Of a stretch of 64,000 nt of DNA, positions 49,996 to 63,420 are shown piece after piece. Every line of letters starts with the position of its first letter. The stretch's first letter is position 1. The stretch is from Allacma fusca. Lineage: Eukaryota; Arthropoda; Collembola; Symphypleona; Sminthuridae. The stretch spans positions 58,042,386 through 58,106,385 of the forward strand of contig OX359248.1 of NCBI GenBank assembly GCA_947179485.1. The letters run 5' to 3'. A model generated the notes under the pieces. It ran no database searches, had not been told where the DNA came from, and was given only the letters and a program-made list of their open reading frames with translations. The translations under genes and the position numbers were made by a program.

Positions 49996-51696
49996 CATGA
50001 GTCATAGCAGGCAATCCCAAATATTGTACTGCACCTGACAGTCCCTTTCACTTTTGTTACTCGGCCTTTTGCCATAACTGCAAAGGCCCTTTCTCTTTTC
50101 CATACACTTGAATTTTGTCTCTTGAGGAGGTTACTCTGCCCAATTCACTCCTGAATAAACTTTTACTACGGTTTTTATACTTTGTTGAAATCAATTCATT
50201 TTACAAATCATTTCTTGATAATTCATCACAAAAAGCAACAGCGCAATTTGCAAATCATATGAGAACAGCGCTGCATGGCCCAGGAACGTTCCAAGCTCAT
50301 CGTGAAAATTCATTTTAGAGGTGCTGCGACGATTACAAGCTAGTTGGGGAAAATGCATATCGGGTAAATACAGCTCTGCGTGGCCCGGAAACGTTCCAAG
50401 CTCAACCTGAAACTTCGTTTGGTATGTGCTGGGACTGTTAACCGCAAGTTGGGTCAATTTTCTAATCAGGTAAATACATCTCTGTATGGCGCGGGAACGT
50501 TCTAACGTCGACGGCAAACGTCGTTTGGGAGGTTTTGGGACTATTAAAAGCAACTGCGCAATTTGGACATCATGTGAATACACGTTGTATGGCCTGGAAA
50601 CGTTCTATGCTCATCGTCAAACTTCGTTTGGAAGTTGTTTCGATGGTTTAAAGCAAGTTGGGGCAATTTTCTAATCAGGTAAATCCAGCTCCCTATGGCC
50701 CGGGAACGTGCTAACCTCACCTGACGTTTAGGTCACTTGTCAAGGTGTTTGACGAACTCGTCCGAATCTCTAAACTTTGTGAATACACACGGGCAGTCTG
50801 CTAAAGCTCAATTCTCGAATTTAAGACGCATCGAAAAACTAAACATGGCGATGAAAATGAGGTCTGGTTGCTATGGTCACTGTTTAACGTGTTTGCTGAG
50901 CTCATCCGAATCTCTAAACTATGATATTACACTCAGGCAGTCTTCCAAAGCTCAATTCTCAAATTTGAGATGAATCTAAAAACTTTAAACAGCGATGAAC
51001 ATGACGTGGCGTTTAGGACACTTTTTTAGGTGTTTGCCGAACTCTTCCGAATCTCCTTAAACTTTGGTAATACACTCGGGCAGTCTGCCAAAGCTCAATT
51101 CTCAAATTTTAGATGAATTGATAATTTTTGGAAAAAGCAATGAAAATGACGTGACGCTCAGGTCACTTTTTAAGGTGTTTACCGAACTCGACCGAATCTC
51201 CTCAAGTTTTGGAATTACACTCGGGCAGGCTGCCAAAGCTCAATTCTCGAATTTCAGATGAATTGAAAAACTGGAAAAAGCGATGAAAATGACGTGACGC
51301 TCAGGTCACTTTTTAAGGTGTTTGCTGAACTCGTCTGAATCTGCTTAAACTTTGGAAATAAACTCGGGCATTCTGCCAAAGCACAATTCTCGAATTTGAG
51401 ATGAATCGAAAAACTTTCGGAAAAGCGATGAAAATGAATTGACGCCCACGTCACTTTTTAAGGTGTTTGCCGAACTCGTCCGAATCTCCTCAAGTTTTGG
51501 GATTACACTCGGGCAGTCTCCCAAAGCTCAATTCGCGAATTTTATATGAATCAAAAAACTAAACAGCGATGAAAATGAGGTCTCGTTGCTGTAGTCACTG
51601 TTTAACGTGTTTGCTAAGCTCGTCCGAATCTGTTTAAACTTTGGTTATACACTCCGTCTGGCTGCCTAAGCTCAATTCTCGAATTTGATATGAATC
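49996..51696 (+). repeat. HOR unit 27: long B, 7 monomers, 1,701 bp
   Basis: B is 49996-50720 (Ba long). C2 ends TTAACCGC. The leading monomers read CTCGTCCGAATCTC and TCTAAACTATGATATT, marks shared only with unit 28. One a-b-c trimer (51064). Private CACTCCGTCTGG near 51651. Confidence 0.93.
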
Positions 51697-53397
51697 CATG
51701 AGTCATAGCAGGCAATCCCAAATATTGTACTGCACCTGACAGTCCCTTTCACTTTTGTTACTCGGCCTTTTGCCATAACTGCAAAGGCCCTTTCTCTTTT
51801 CCATACACTTGAATTTTGTCTCTTGAGGAGGTTACTCTGCCCAATTCACTCCTGAATAAACTTTTACTACGGTTTTTATACTTTGTTGAAATCAATTCAT
51901 TTTACAAATCATTTCTTGATAATTCATCACAAAAAGCAACAGCGCAATTTGCAAATCATATGAGAACAGCGCTGCATGGCCCAGGAACGTTCCAAGCTCA
52001 TCGTGAAAATTCATTTTAGAGGTGCTGCGACGATTACAAGCTAGTTGGGGAAAATGCATATCGGGTAAATACAGCTCTGCGTGGCCCGGAAACGTTCCAA
52101 GCTCAACCTGAAACTTCGTTTGGTATGTGCTGGGACTGTTAACAGCAAGTTGGGTCAATTTTCTAATCAGGTAAATACATCTCTGTATGGCGCGGGAACG
52201 TTCTAACGTCGACGGCAAACGTCGTTTGGGAGGTTTTGGGACTATTAAAAGCAACTGCGCAATTTGGACATCATGTGAATACACGTTGTATGGCCTGGAA
52301 ACGTTCTATGCTCATCGTCAAACTTCGTTTGGAAGTTGTTTCGATGGTTTAAAGCAAGTTGGGGCAATTTTCTAATCAGGTAAATCCAGCTCCCTATGGC
52401 CCGGGAACGTGCTAACCTCACCTGACGTTTAGGTCACTTGTCAAGGTGTTTGACGAACTCGTCCGAATCTCTAAACTTTGTGAATACACACGGGCAGTCT
52501 GCTAAAGCTCAATTCTCGAATTTAAGACGCATCGAAAAACTAAACATGGCGATGAAAATGAGGTCTGGTTGCTATGGTCACTGTTTAACGTGTTTGCTGA
52601 GCTCATCCGAATCTCTAAACTATGATATTACACTCAGGCAGTCTTCCAAAGCTCAATTCTCAAATTTGAGATGAATCTAAAAACTTTAAACAGCGATGAA
52701 CATGACGTGGCGTTTAGGACACTTTTTTAGGTGTTTGCCGAACTCTTCCGAATCTCCTTAAACTTTGGTAATACACTCGGGCAGTCTGCCAAAGCTCAAT
52801 TCTCAAATTTTAGATGAATTGATAATTTTTGGAAAAAGCAATGAAAATGACGTGACGCTCAGGTCACTTTTTAAGGTGTTTACCGAACTCGACCGAATCT
52901 CCTCAAGTTTTGGAATTACACTCGGGCAGGCTGCCAAAGCTCAATTCTCGAATTTCAGATGAATTGAAAAACTGGAAAAAGCGATGAAAATGACGTGACG
53001 CTCAGGTCACTTTTTAAGGTGTTTGCTGAACTCGTCTGAATCTGCTTAAACTTTGGAAATAAACTCGGGCATTCTGCCAAAGCACAATTCTCGAATTTGA
53101 GATGAATCGAAAAACTTTCCGAAAAGCGATGAAAATGAATTGACGCCCACGTCACTTTTTAAGGTGTTTGCCGAACTCGTCCGAATCTCCTCAAGTTTTG
53201 GAATTACACTCGGGCAGTCTCCCAAAGCTCAATTCTCGAATTTTATATGAATCAAAAAACTAAACAGCGATGAAAATGAGGTCTCGTTGCTGTAGTCACT
53301 GTTTAACGTGTTTGCTAAGCTCGTCCGAATCTGTTTAAACTTTGGTTATACACTCGGGCTGGCTGCCTAAGCTAAATTCTGGAATTTGATATGAATC
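51697..53397 (+). repeat. HOR unit 28: long B, 7 monomers, 1,701 bp
   Basis: B is 51697-52421 (Ba long), near-identical to unit 27 but with TTAACAGC at the end of C2. From the c monomer onward it carries TTTCCGAAAAGCG (near 53116) and CTAAGCTAAATTC (near 53370), otherwise confined to units 19 and 22. The unit is therefore a patchwork. Confidence 0.92.
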
Positions 53398-54605
53398 CAT
53401 GAGTCATAGCAGGCAATCCCAAATATTGTACTGCACCTGACAGTCCCTTTCACTTTTGTTACTCGGCCTTTTGCCATAAATGCAAAGGCTCTTTCTCTTT
53501 TCCATACACTTGAATTTTGTCTCTTGAGGAGGTTACTCTGCCCAATTCACTCCTGAATAAACTTTTACTACGGTTTTTATACTTTGTTGAAATCAATTCA
53601 TTTTACAAATTATTTCTTGATAATTCATCACAAAAAGCAACAGCGCAATTTGCAAATCATATGAGAACAGCGATGCATGGCCCGGAAACGTTCCAAGCTC
53701 ATCGTGAAAATTCATTTTAGAGGTGCTGCGACGATTACAAGCTAGTTGGGGAAAATGCATATCGGGTAAATACAGCTCTGCGTGGCCCGGAAACGTTCCA
53801 AGCTCAACCTGAAACTTCGTTTGGTATGTGCTGGGACTGTTAACAGCAAGTTGGGTCAATTTTCTAATAAAGTAAATCCAGCTCCCTATGGCCCGGGAAC
53901 GTTCTAACCTCACCTGACGTTTAGGTCACTTGTCAAGGTGTTTGACGAACTCGTCCGAATCTCTTTAAACTTTGTGAATACACACGGGCAGTCTGCTAAA
54001 GCTCAATTCTCAAATTTAGGACGCATCGAAAAACTAAACATGGCGATGAAAATGAGGTCTGGTTGCTATGGTCACTGTTTAACGTGTTTGCTGAGCTCAT
54101 CCGAATCTCTTTAAACTTTGATATTACACTCAGGCAGTCTTCCAAAGCTCAATTCTCAAATTTGAGATGAATCTAAAAACTTTAAACAGCGATGAACATG
54201 ACGTGGCGTTTAGGACACTTTTTTAGGTGTTTGCCGAACTCTTCCGAATCTCCTTAAACTTTGGTAATACACTCGGGCAGTCTGCCAAAGCTCAATTCTC
54301 AAATTTTAGATGAATTGATAATTTTTGGAAAAAGCAATGAAAATGACGTGACGCTCAGGTCACTTTTTAAGGTGTTTACCGAACTCGACCGAATCTCCTC
54401 AAGTTTTGGGATTACACTCGGGCAGTCTCCCAAAGCTCAATTCGCGAATTTTATATGAATCAAAAAACTAAACAGCGATGAAAATGAGGTCTCGTTGCTG
54501 TAGTCACTGTTTAACGTGTTTGCTAAGCTCGTCCGAATCTGTTTAAACTTTGGTTATACACTCGGGCTGGCTGCCTAAGCTCAATTCTCGAATTTGATAT
54601 GAATC
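53398..54605 (+). repeat. HOR unit 29: short B, 5 monomers, 1,208 bp
   Basis: B is 53398-53913 (Bb, AGGCTCTTTC near 53486), with a private TCTAATAAAGTAAATCC near 53863. Only one class a monomer (54261) lies between the leading and trailing pairs. The following monomer is a b-head/trailing-tail chimera. Last short-B unit in the window. Confidence 0.92.
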
Positions 54606-56167
54606 CATGAGTCATAGCAGGCAATCCCAAATATTGTACTGCACCTGACAGTCCTTTTCACTTTTGTTACTCGGCCTTTTGCCATAAATGCAAAGGCCCT
54701 TTCTCTTTTCCATACACTTGAATTTTGTCTCTTGAGGAGGTTACTCTGCCCAATTCACTCCTGAATAAACTTTTACTACGGTTTTTATATTTTGTTGAAA
54801 TCAATTCATTTTACAAATCATTTCTTGATAATTCATCACAAAAAGCAACAGCGCAATTTGCAAATCATATGAGAACAGCGATGCATGGCCCGGAAACGTT
54901 CCAAGCTCATCGTGAAAATTCATTTTAGAGGTACTGCGACGATTACAAGCTATTTGGGGAAAATGCATATCGGGTAAATACAGCTCTGCGTGGCCCGGAA
55001 ACGTTCCAAGCTCAACCTGAAACTTCGTTTGGTATGTGCTGGGACTGTTAACAGCAAGTTGGGTCAATTTTCTAATCAGGTAAATACAGCTCTGTATGGC
55101 GCGGGAACGTTCTAACGTCGACGGCAAACGTCGTTTGGGAGGTTTTGGGACTATTAAAAGCAACTGCGCAATTTGGACATCATGTGAATACACGTTGTAT
55201 GGCCTGGAAACGTTCCCAGCTCATCGTCAAACTTTGTTTGGAAGTTGTTTCGATGGTTTAAAGCAAGTTGGGGCAATTTTGGAATCAGGTGAATCCAGCT
55301 CCCTATGGCCCGGGAACGTTCTAACCTCACCTGACGTTTAGGTCACTTGTCAAGGTGTTTGACGAACTCGTCCGAATCTCTTTAAACTTTGTGAATACAC
55401 ACGGGCAGTCTGCTAAAGCTCAATTCTCAAATTTAAGACGCATCGAAAAACTAAACATGGCGATGAAAATGAGGTCTGGTTGCTATGGTCACTGTTTAAC
55501 GTGTTTGCTGAGCTCATCCGAATCTCTATAAACTTTGATATTACACTCAGGCAGTCTTCCAAAGCTCAATTCTCAAATTTGAGATGAATCTAAAAACTTT
55601 AAACAGCGATGAACATGACGTGGCGTTTAGGACACTTTTTTAGGTGTTTGCCGAACTCTTCCGAATCTCCTTAAACTTTGGTAATACACTCGGGCAGTCT
55701 GCCAAAGCTCAATTCTCAAATTTTAGATGAATTGATAATTTTTGGAAAAAGCAATGAAAATGACGTGACGCTCAGGTCACTTTTTAAGGTGTTTACCGAA
55801 CTCGACCGAATCTCCTTAAACTTTGGTAATACACTCGGGCAGTCTGCCAAAGCTCAATTCTCAAATTTTAGATGAATTGATAATTTTTGGAAAAAGCAAT
55901 GAAAATGACGTGACGCTCAGGTCACTTTTTAAGGTGTTTACCGAACTCGACCGAATCTCCTCAAGTTTTGGGATTACACTCGGGCAGTCTCCCAAAGCTC
56001 AATTCGCGAATTTTATATGAATCAAAAAACTAAACAGCGATGAAAATGAGGTCTCGTTGCTGTAGTCACTGTTTAACGTGTTTGCTAAGCTCGTCCGAAT
56101 CTGTTTAAACTTTGGTTATACACTCGGGCTGGCTGCCTAAGCTCAATTCTCGAATTTGATATGAATC
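54606..56167 (+). repeat. HOR unit 30: long B, 6 monomers, 1,562 bp
   Basis: B is 54606-55330, a third haplotype (Bc): AAATCATTTC with GCGATGC, TATATTTTGTTG near 54786, and TTGGAATCAGGTGAATCC in C5. The core is two a monomers (55678, 55823); the second begins with a class b head (ACCGAACTCGACC). Confidence 0.93.
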
Positions 56168-57729
56168 CATGAGTCATAGCAGGCAATCCCAAATATTGTA
56201 CTGCACCTGACAGTCCTTTTCACTTTTGTTACTCGGCCTTTTGCCATAAATGCAAAGGCCCTTTCTCTTTTCCATACACTTGAATTTTGTCTCTTGAGGA
56301 GGTTACTCTGCCCAATTCACTCCTGAATAAACTTTTACTACGGTTTTTATATTTTGTTGAAATCAATTCATTTTACAAATCATTTCTTGATAATTCATCA
56401 CAAAAAGCAACAGCGCAATTTGCAAATCATATGAGAACAGCGATGCATGGCCCGGAAACGTTCCAAGCTCATCGTGAAAATTCATTTTAGAGGTACTGCG
56501 ACGATTACAAGCTATTTGGGGAAAATGCATATCGGGTAAATACAGCTCTGCGTGGCCCGGAAACGTTCCAAGCTCAACCTGAAACTTCGTTTGGTATGTG
56601 CTGGGACTGTTAACAGCAAGTTGGGTCAATTTTCTAATCAGGTAAATACAGCTCTGTATGGCGCGGGAACGTTCTAACGTCGACGGCAAACGTCGTTTGG
56701 GAGGTTTTGGGACTATTAAAAGCAACTGCGCAATTTGGACATCATGTGAATACACGTTGTATGGCCTGGAAACGTTCCCAGCTCATCGTCAAACTTTGTT
56801 TGGAAGTTGTTTCGATGGTTTAAAGCAAGTTGGGGCAATTTTGGAATCAGGTGAATCCAGCTCCCTATGGCCCGGGAACGTTCTAACCTCACCTGACGTT
56901 TAGGTCACTTGTCAAGGTGTTTGACGAACTCGTCCGAATCTCTTTAAACTTTGTGAATACACACGGGCAGTCTGCTAAAGCTCAATTCTCAAATTTAAGA
57001 CGCATCGAAAAACTAAACATGGCGATGAAAATGAGGTCTGGTTGCTATGGTCACTGTTTAACGTGTTTGCTGAGCTCATCCGAATCTCTATAAACTTTGA
57101 TATTACACTCAGGCAGTCTTCCAAAGCTCAATTCTCAAATTTGAGATGAATCTAAAAACTTTAAACAGCGATGAACATGACGTGGCGTTTAGGACACTTT
57201 TTTAGGTGTTTGCCGAACTCTTCCGAATCTCCTTAAACTTTGGTAATACACTCGGGCAGTCTGCCAAAGCTCAATTCTCAAATTTTAGATGAATTGATAA
57301 TTTTTGGAAAAAGCAATGAAAATGACGTGACGCTCAGGTCACTTTTTAAGGTGTTTACCGAACTCGACCGAATCTCCTTAAACTTTGGTAATACACTCGG
57401 GCAGTCTGCCAAAGCTCAATTCTCAAATTTTAGATGAATTGATAATTTTTGGAAAAAGCAATGAAAATGACGTGACGCTCAGGTCACTTTTTAAGGTGTT
57501 TACCGAACTCGACCGAATCTCCTCAAGTTTTGGGATTACACTCGGGCAGTCTCCCAAAGCTCAATTCGCGAATTTTATATGAATCAAAAAACTAAACAGC
57601 GATGAAAATGAGGTCTCGTTGCTGTAGTCACTGTTTAACGTGTTTGCTAAGCTCGTCCGAATCTGTTTAAACTTTGGTTATACACTCGGGCTGGCTGCCT
57701 AAGCTCAATTCTCGAATTTGATATGAATC
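56168..57729 (+). repeat. HOR unit 31: long B, 6 monomers, 1,562 bp
   Basis: B is 56168-56892 (Bc). I found no difference from unit 30 by eye, including the shared CAGTCCTTTTCAC near 56214, so the pair looks like a very recent tandem duplication. Confidence 0.93.
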
Positions 57730-59866
57730 CATGAGTCATAGCAGGCAATCCCAAATATTGTACTGCACCTGACAGTCCCTTTCACTTTTGTTACTCGGCC
57801 TTTTGCCATAAATGCAAAGGCCCTTTCTCTTTTCCATACACTTGAATTTTGTCTCTTGAGGAGGTTACTCTGCCCAATTCACTCCTGAATAAACTTTTAC
57901 TACGGTTTTTATATTTTGTTGAAATCAATTCATTTTACAAATCATTTCTTGATAATTCATCACAAAAAGCAACAGCGCAATTTGCAAATCATATGTGAAC
58001 AGCGATGCATGGCCCGGAAACGTTCCAAGCTCATCGTGAAAATTCATTTTAGAGGTACTGCGACGATTACAAGCTATTTGGGGAAAATGCATATCGGGTA
58101 AATACAGCTCTGCGTGGCCCGGAAACGTTCCAAGCTCAACCTGAAACTTCGTTTGGTATGTGCTGGGACTGTTAACAGCAAGTTGGGTCAATTTTCTAAT
58201 CAGGTAAATACAGCTCTGTATGGCGCGGGAACGTTCTAACGTCGACGGCAAACGTCGTTTGGGAGGTTTTGGGACTATTAAAAGCAACTGCGCAATTTGG
58301 ACATCATGTGAATACACGTTGTATGGCCTGGAAACGTTCCCAGCTCATCGTCAAACTTTGTTTGGAAGTTGTTTCGATGGTTTAAAGCAAGTTGGGGCAA
58401 TTTTGGAATCAGGTGAATCCAGCTCCCTATGGCCCGGGAACGTTCTAACCTCACCTGACGTTTAGGTCACTTGTCAAGGTGTTTGACGAACTCGTCCGAA
58501 TCTCTTTAAACTTTGTGAATACACACGGGCAGTCTGCTAAAGCTCAATTCTCGAATTTAAGACGCATCGAAAAACTAAACATGGCGATGAAAATGAGGTC
58601 TGGTTGCTATGGTCACTGTTTAACGTGTTTGCTGAGCTCATCCGAATCTCTGTAAACTTTGATATTACACTCAGGCAGTCTTTCAAAGCTCAATTCTCAA
58701 ATTTGAGATGAATCTAAAAACTTTAAACAGCGATGAACATGACGTGGCGTTTAGGACACTTTTTTAGGTGTTTGCCGAACTCTTCCGAATCTCCTTAAAC
58801 TTTGGTAATACACTCGGGCAGTCTGCCAAAGCTCAATTCTCAAATTTTAGATGAATTGATAATTTTTGGAAAAAGCAATGAAAATGACGTGACGCTCAGG
58901 TCACTTTTTAAGGTGTTTACCGAACTCGACCGAATCTCCTTAAACTTTGGTAATACACTCGGGAAGTCTGCCAAAGCTCAATTCTCAAATTTTAGATGAA
59001 TTGATAATTTTTGGAAAAAGCAATGAAAATGACGTGACGCTCAGGTCTTTTTTTAAGGTGTTTACCGAACTCGACCGAATCTCCTCAAGTTTTGGAATTA
59101 CACTCGGGCAGGCTGCCAAAGCTCAATTCTCGAATTTCAGATGAATTGAAAAACTTTGGAAAAAGCGATGAAAATGACGTGACGCTCAGGTCACTTCTTA
59201 AGGTGTTTGCTGAACTCGTCCGAATCTGCTTAAACTTTGGAAATAAACTCGGGCATTCTGCCAAAGCACAATTCTCGAATTTGAGATGAATCGAAAAACT
59301 TTCGGAAAAGCGATGAAAATGAATTGACGCCCACGTCACTTCTTAAGGTGTTTACCGAACTCGACCGAATCTCCTCAAGTTTTGGGATTACACTCGGGCA
59401 ATCTGCCAAAGCTCAATTCTCGAATTTGATATTAATCGAGAAACTTTAAACATCGATGAAAATGAGGTCTCGTTGCTGTGTTCACTGTTTACGCGTTTGA
59501 TAAGCTCGTCCGAATCTCTTTAAGCTATGGTTTTACACTCGGGCAGGCTGCCAAAGCTCAATTCTCGAATTTCAGATGAATTGAAAAACTTTCGGAAAAG
59601 CGATGAAAATGAATTGACGCCCACGTCACTTTTTAAGGTGTTTGCCGAACTCGTCCGAATCTCAAGTTTTGGGATTACACTCGGGCAGTCTCCCAAAGCT
59701 CAATTCTCGAATTTTATATGAATCAAAAAACTAAACAGCGATGAAAATGGTCTCGTTGCTGTGGTCACTGTTTAACGTGTTTGCTAAGCTCGTCCGAATC
59801 TGTTTAAACTTTGGTTATACACTCGGGCTGGCTGCCTAAGCTCAATTCTCGAATTTGATATGAATC
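57730..59866 (+). repeat. HOR unit 32: long B, 10 monomers, 2,137 bp
   Basis: B is 57730-58454 (Bc) with a private ATATGTGAACAGC near 57991. Core is a, a, b, c and then two unusual monomers (59346-59635) found elsewhere only in unit 34. The c monomer retains the mixed element CTGAA-CTCGT-CCGAA at 59210-59224. Confidence 0.92.
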
Positions 59867-61283
59867 CATGAGTCATAGCAGGCAATCCCAAATATTGTAC
59901 TGCACCTGACAGTCCCTTTCACTTTTGTTACTCGGCCTTTTGCCATAAATGCAAAGGCCCTTTCTCTTTTCCATACACTTGAATTTTGTCTCTTGAGGAG
60001 GTTACTCTGCCCAATTCACTCCTGAATAAACTTTTACTACGGTTTTTATACTTTGTTGAAATCAATTCATTTTACTAATTATTTCTTGATAATTCATCAC
60101 AAAAAGCAACAGCGCAATGTGCAAATCATATGAGAACAGCGATGCATGGCCCGGAAACGTTCCAAGCTCATCGAGAAAATTCATTTTAGAGGTGCTGCGA
60201 CGATTACAAGCTAGTTGGGGAAAATGCATATCGGGTAAATACAGCTCTGCGTGGCCCGGAAACGTTCCAAGCTCAACCTGAAACTTCGTTTGGTATGTGC
60301 TGGGACTGTTAACAGCAAGTTGGGTCAATTATCTAATCAGGTAAATACAGCTCTGTATGGCGCGGGAACGTTCTAACGTCGACGGCAAACGTCGTTTGGG
60401 AGGTTTTGGGACTATTAAAAGCAACTGCGCAATTTGGACATCATGTGAATACACGTTGTATGGCCTGGAAACGTTCCCAGCTCATCGTCAAACTTTGTTT
60501 GGAAGTTGTTTCGATGGTTTAAAGCAAGTTGGGGCAATTTTGGAATCAGGTGAATCCAGCTCCCTATGGCCCGGGAACGTTCTAACCTCACCTGACGTTT
60601 AGGTCACTTGTCAAGGTGTTTGACGAACTCGTCCGAATCTCTTTAAACTTTGTGAATACACACGGGCAGTCTGCTAAAGCTCAATTCTCGAATTTAAGAC
60701 GCATCGAAAAACTAAACATGGCGATGAAAATGAGGTCTGGTTGCTATGGTCACTGTTTAACGTGTTTGCTGAGCTCATCCGAATCTCTATAAACTTTGAT
60801 ATTACACTCAGGCAGTCTTCCAAAGCTCAATTCTCAAATTTGAGATGAATCTAAAAACTTTAAACAGCGATGAACATGACGTGGCGTTTAGGACACTTTT
60901 TTAGGTGTTTGCCGAACTCTTCCGAATCTCCTTAAACTTTGGTAATACACTCGGGCAGTCTGCCAAAGCTCAATTCTCAAATTTGAGATGAGTTGATAAT
61001 TTTTGGAAAAAGCAATGAAAATGACGTGACGCTCAGGTCACTTTTTAAGGTGTTTACCGAACTCGACCGAATCTCCTCAAGTTTTGGGATTACACTCGGG
61101 CAGTCTCCCAAAGCTCAATTCGCGAATTTTATATGAATCAAAAAACTAAACAGCGATGAAAATGAGGTCTCGTTGCTGTAGTCACTGTTTAACGTGTTTG
61201 CTAAGCTCGTCCGAATCTGTTTAAACTTTGGTTATACACTCGGGCTGGCTGCCTAAGCTCAATTCTCGAATTTGATATAAATC
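59867..61283 (+). repeat. HOR unit 33: long B, 5 monomers, 1,417 bp
   Basis: B is 59867-60591, a fourth haplotype (Bd): TTTTACTAATTATTTC near 60069, GCGCAATGTGC near 60112 and CATCGAGAAAATTC near 60169. Only one class a monomer, with the GAGATGAGTTGAT variant, separates leading and trailing pairs. Confidence 0.92.
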
Positions 61284-63420
61284 CATGAGTCATAGCAGGC
61301 AATCCCAAATATTGTACTGCACCTGACAGTCCCTTTCACTTTTGTTACTCGGCCTTTTGCCATAAATGCAAAGGCCCTTTCTCTTTTCCATACACTTGAA
61401 TTTTGTCTCTTGAGGAGGTTACTCTGCCCAATTCACTCCTGAATAAACTTTTACTACGGTTTTTATATTTTGTTGAAATCAATTCATTTTACAAATCATT
61501 TCTTGATAATTCATCACAAAAAGCAACAGCGCAATTTGCAAATCATATGAGAACAGCGATGCATGGCCCGGAAACGTTCCAAGCTCATCGTGAAAATTCA
61601 TTTTAGAGGTACTGCGACGATTACAAGCTATTTGGGGAAAATGCATATCGGGTAAATACAGCTCTGCGTGGCCCGGAAACGTTCCAAGCTCAACCTGAAA
61701 CTTCGTTTGGTATGTGCTGGGACTGTTAACAGCAAGTTGGGTCAATTTTCTAATCAGGTAAATACAGCTCTGTATGGCGCGGGAACGTTCTAACGTCGAC
61801 GGCAAACGTCGTTTGGGAGGTTTTGGGACTATTAAAAGCAACTGCGCAATTTGGACATCATGTGAATACACGTTGTATGGCCTGGAAACGTTCCCAGCTC
61901 ATCGTCAAACTTTGTTTGGAAGTTGTTTCGATGGTTTAAAGCAAGTTGGGGCAATTTTGGAATCAGGTGAATCCAGCTCCCTATGGCCCGGGAACGTTCT
62001 AACCTCACCTGACGTTTAGGTCACTTGTCAAGGTGTTTGACGAACTCGTCCGAATCTCTTTAAACTTTGTGAATACACACGGGCAGTCTGCTAAAGCTCA
62101 ATTCTCGAATTTAAGACGCATCGAAAAACTAAACATGGCGATGAAAATGAGGTCTGGTTGCTATGGTCACTGTTTAACGTGTTTGCTGAGCTCATCCGAA
62201 TCTCTGTAAACTTTGATATTACACTCAGGCAGTCTTTCAAAGCTCAATTCTCAAATTTGAGATGAATCTAAAAACTTTAAACAGCGATGAACATGACGTG
62301 GCGTTTAGGACACTTTTTTAGGTGTTTGCCGAACTCTTCCGAATCTCCTTAAACTTTGGTAATACACTCGGGCAGTCTGCCAAAGCTCAATTCTCAAATT
62401 TTAGATGAATTGATAATTTTTGGAAAAAGCAATGAAAATGACGTGACGCTCAGGTCACTTTTTAAGGTGTTTACCGAACTCGACCGAATCTCCTTAAACT
62501 TTGGTAATACACTCGGGAAGTCTGCCAAAGCTCAATTCTCAAATTTTAGATGAATTGATAATTTTTGGAAAAAGCAATGAAAATGACGTGACGCTCAGGT
62601 CTTTTTTTAAGGTGTTTACCGAACTCGACCGAATCTCCTCAAGTTTTGGAATTACACTCGGGCAGGCTGCCAAAGCTCAATTCTCGAATTTCAGATGAAT
62701 TGAAAAACTTTGGAAAAAGCGATGAAAATGACGTGACGCTCAGGTCACTTCTTAAGGTGTTTGCTGAACTCGTCCGAATCTGCTTAAACTTTGGAAATAA
62801 ACTCGGGCATTCTGCCAAAGCACAATTCTCGAATTTGAGATGAATCGAAAAACTTTCGGAAAAGCGATGAAAATGAATTGACGCCCACGTCACTTCTTAA
62901 GGTGTTTACCGAACTCTACCGAATCTCCTCAAGTTTTGGGATTACACTCGGGCAATCTGCCAAAGCTCAATTCTCGAATTTGATATTAATCGAGAAACTT
63001 TAAACATCGATGAAAATGAGGTCTCGTTGCTGTGTTCACTGTTTACGCGTTTGATAAGCTCGTCCGAATCTCTTTAAGCTATGGTTTTACACTCGGGCAG
63101 GCTGCCAAAGCTCAATTCTCGAATTTCAGATGAATTGAAAAACTTTCGGAAAAGCGATGAAAATGAATTGACGCCCACGTCACTTTTTAAGGTGTTTGCC
63201 GAACTCGTCCGAATCTCAAGTTTTGGGATTACACTCGGGCAGTCTCCCAAAGCTCAATTCTCGAATTTTATATGAATCAAAAAACTAAACAGCGATGAAA
63301 ATGGTCTCGTTGCTGTGGTCACTGTTTAACGTGTTTGCTAAGCTCGTCCGAATCTGTTTAAACTTTGGTTATACACTCGGGCTGGCTGCCTAAGCTCAAT
63401 TCTCGAATTTGATATGAATC
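61284..63420 (+). repeat. HOR unit 34: long B, 10 monomers, 2,137 bp
   Basis: B is 61284-62008 (Bc), preceded by a private TTGATATAAATCC near 61272. Duplicate of unit 32 at +3,554 bp, sharing GGGAAGTCTGCC, CAGGTCTTTTTTTAAGG and the two unusual monomers. It differs at GAACTCTACCG near 62914. Confidence 0.92.

Larger units (their letters stand above)
54606..57729. repeat. Tandem pair of 1,562-bp long-B units
   Basis: Units 30 and 31 match at a 1,562-bp offset with no difference I noticed. Both use a two-monomer a-a core that occurs as a complete core nowhere else in the window. Confidence 0.9.
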
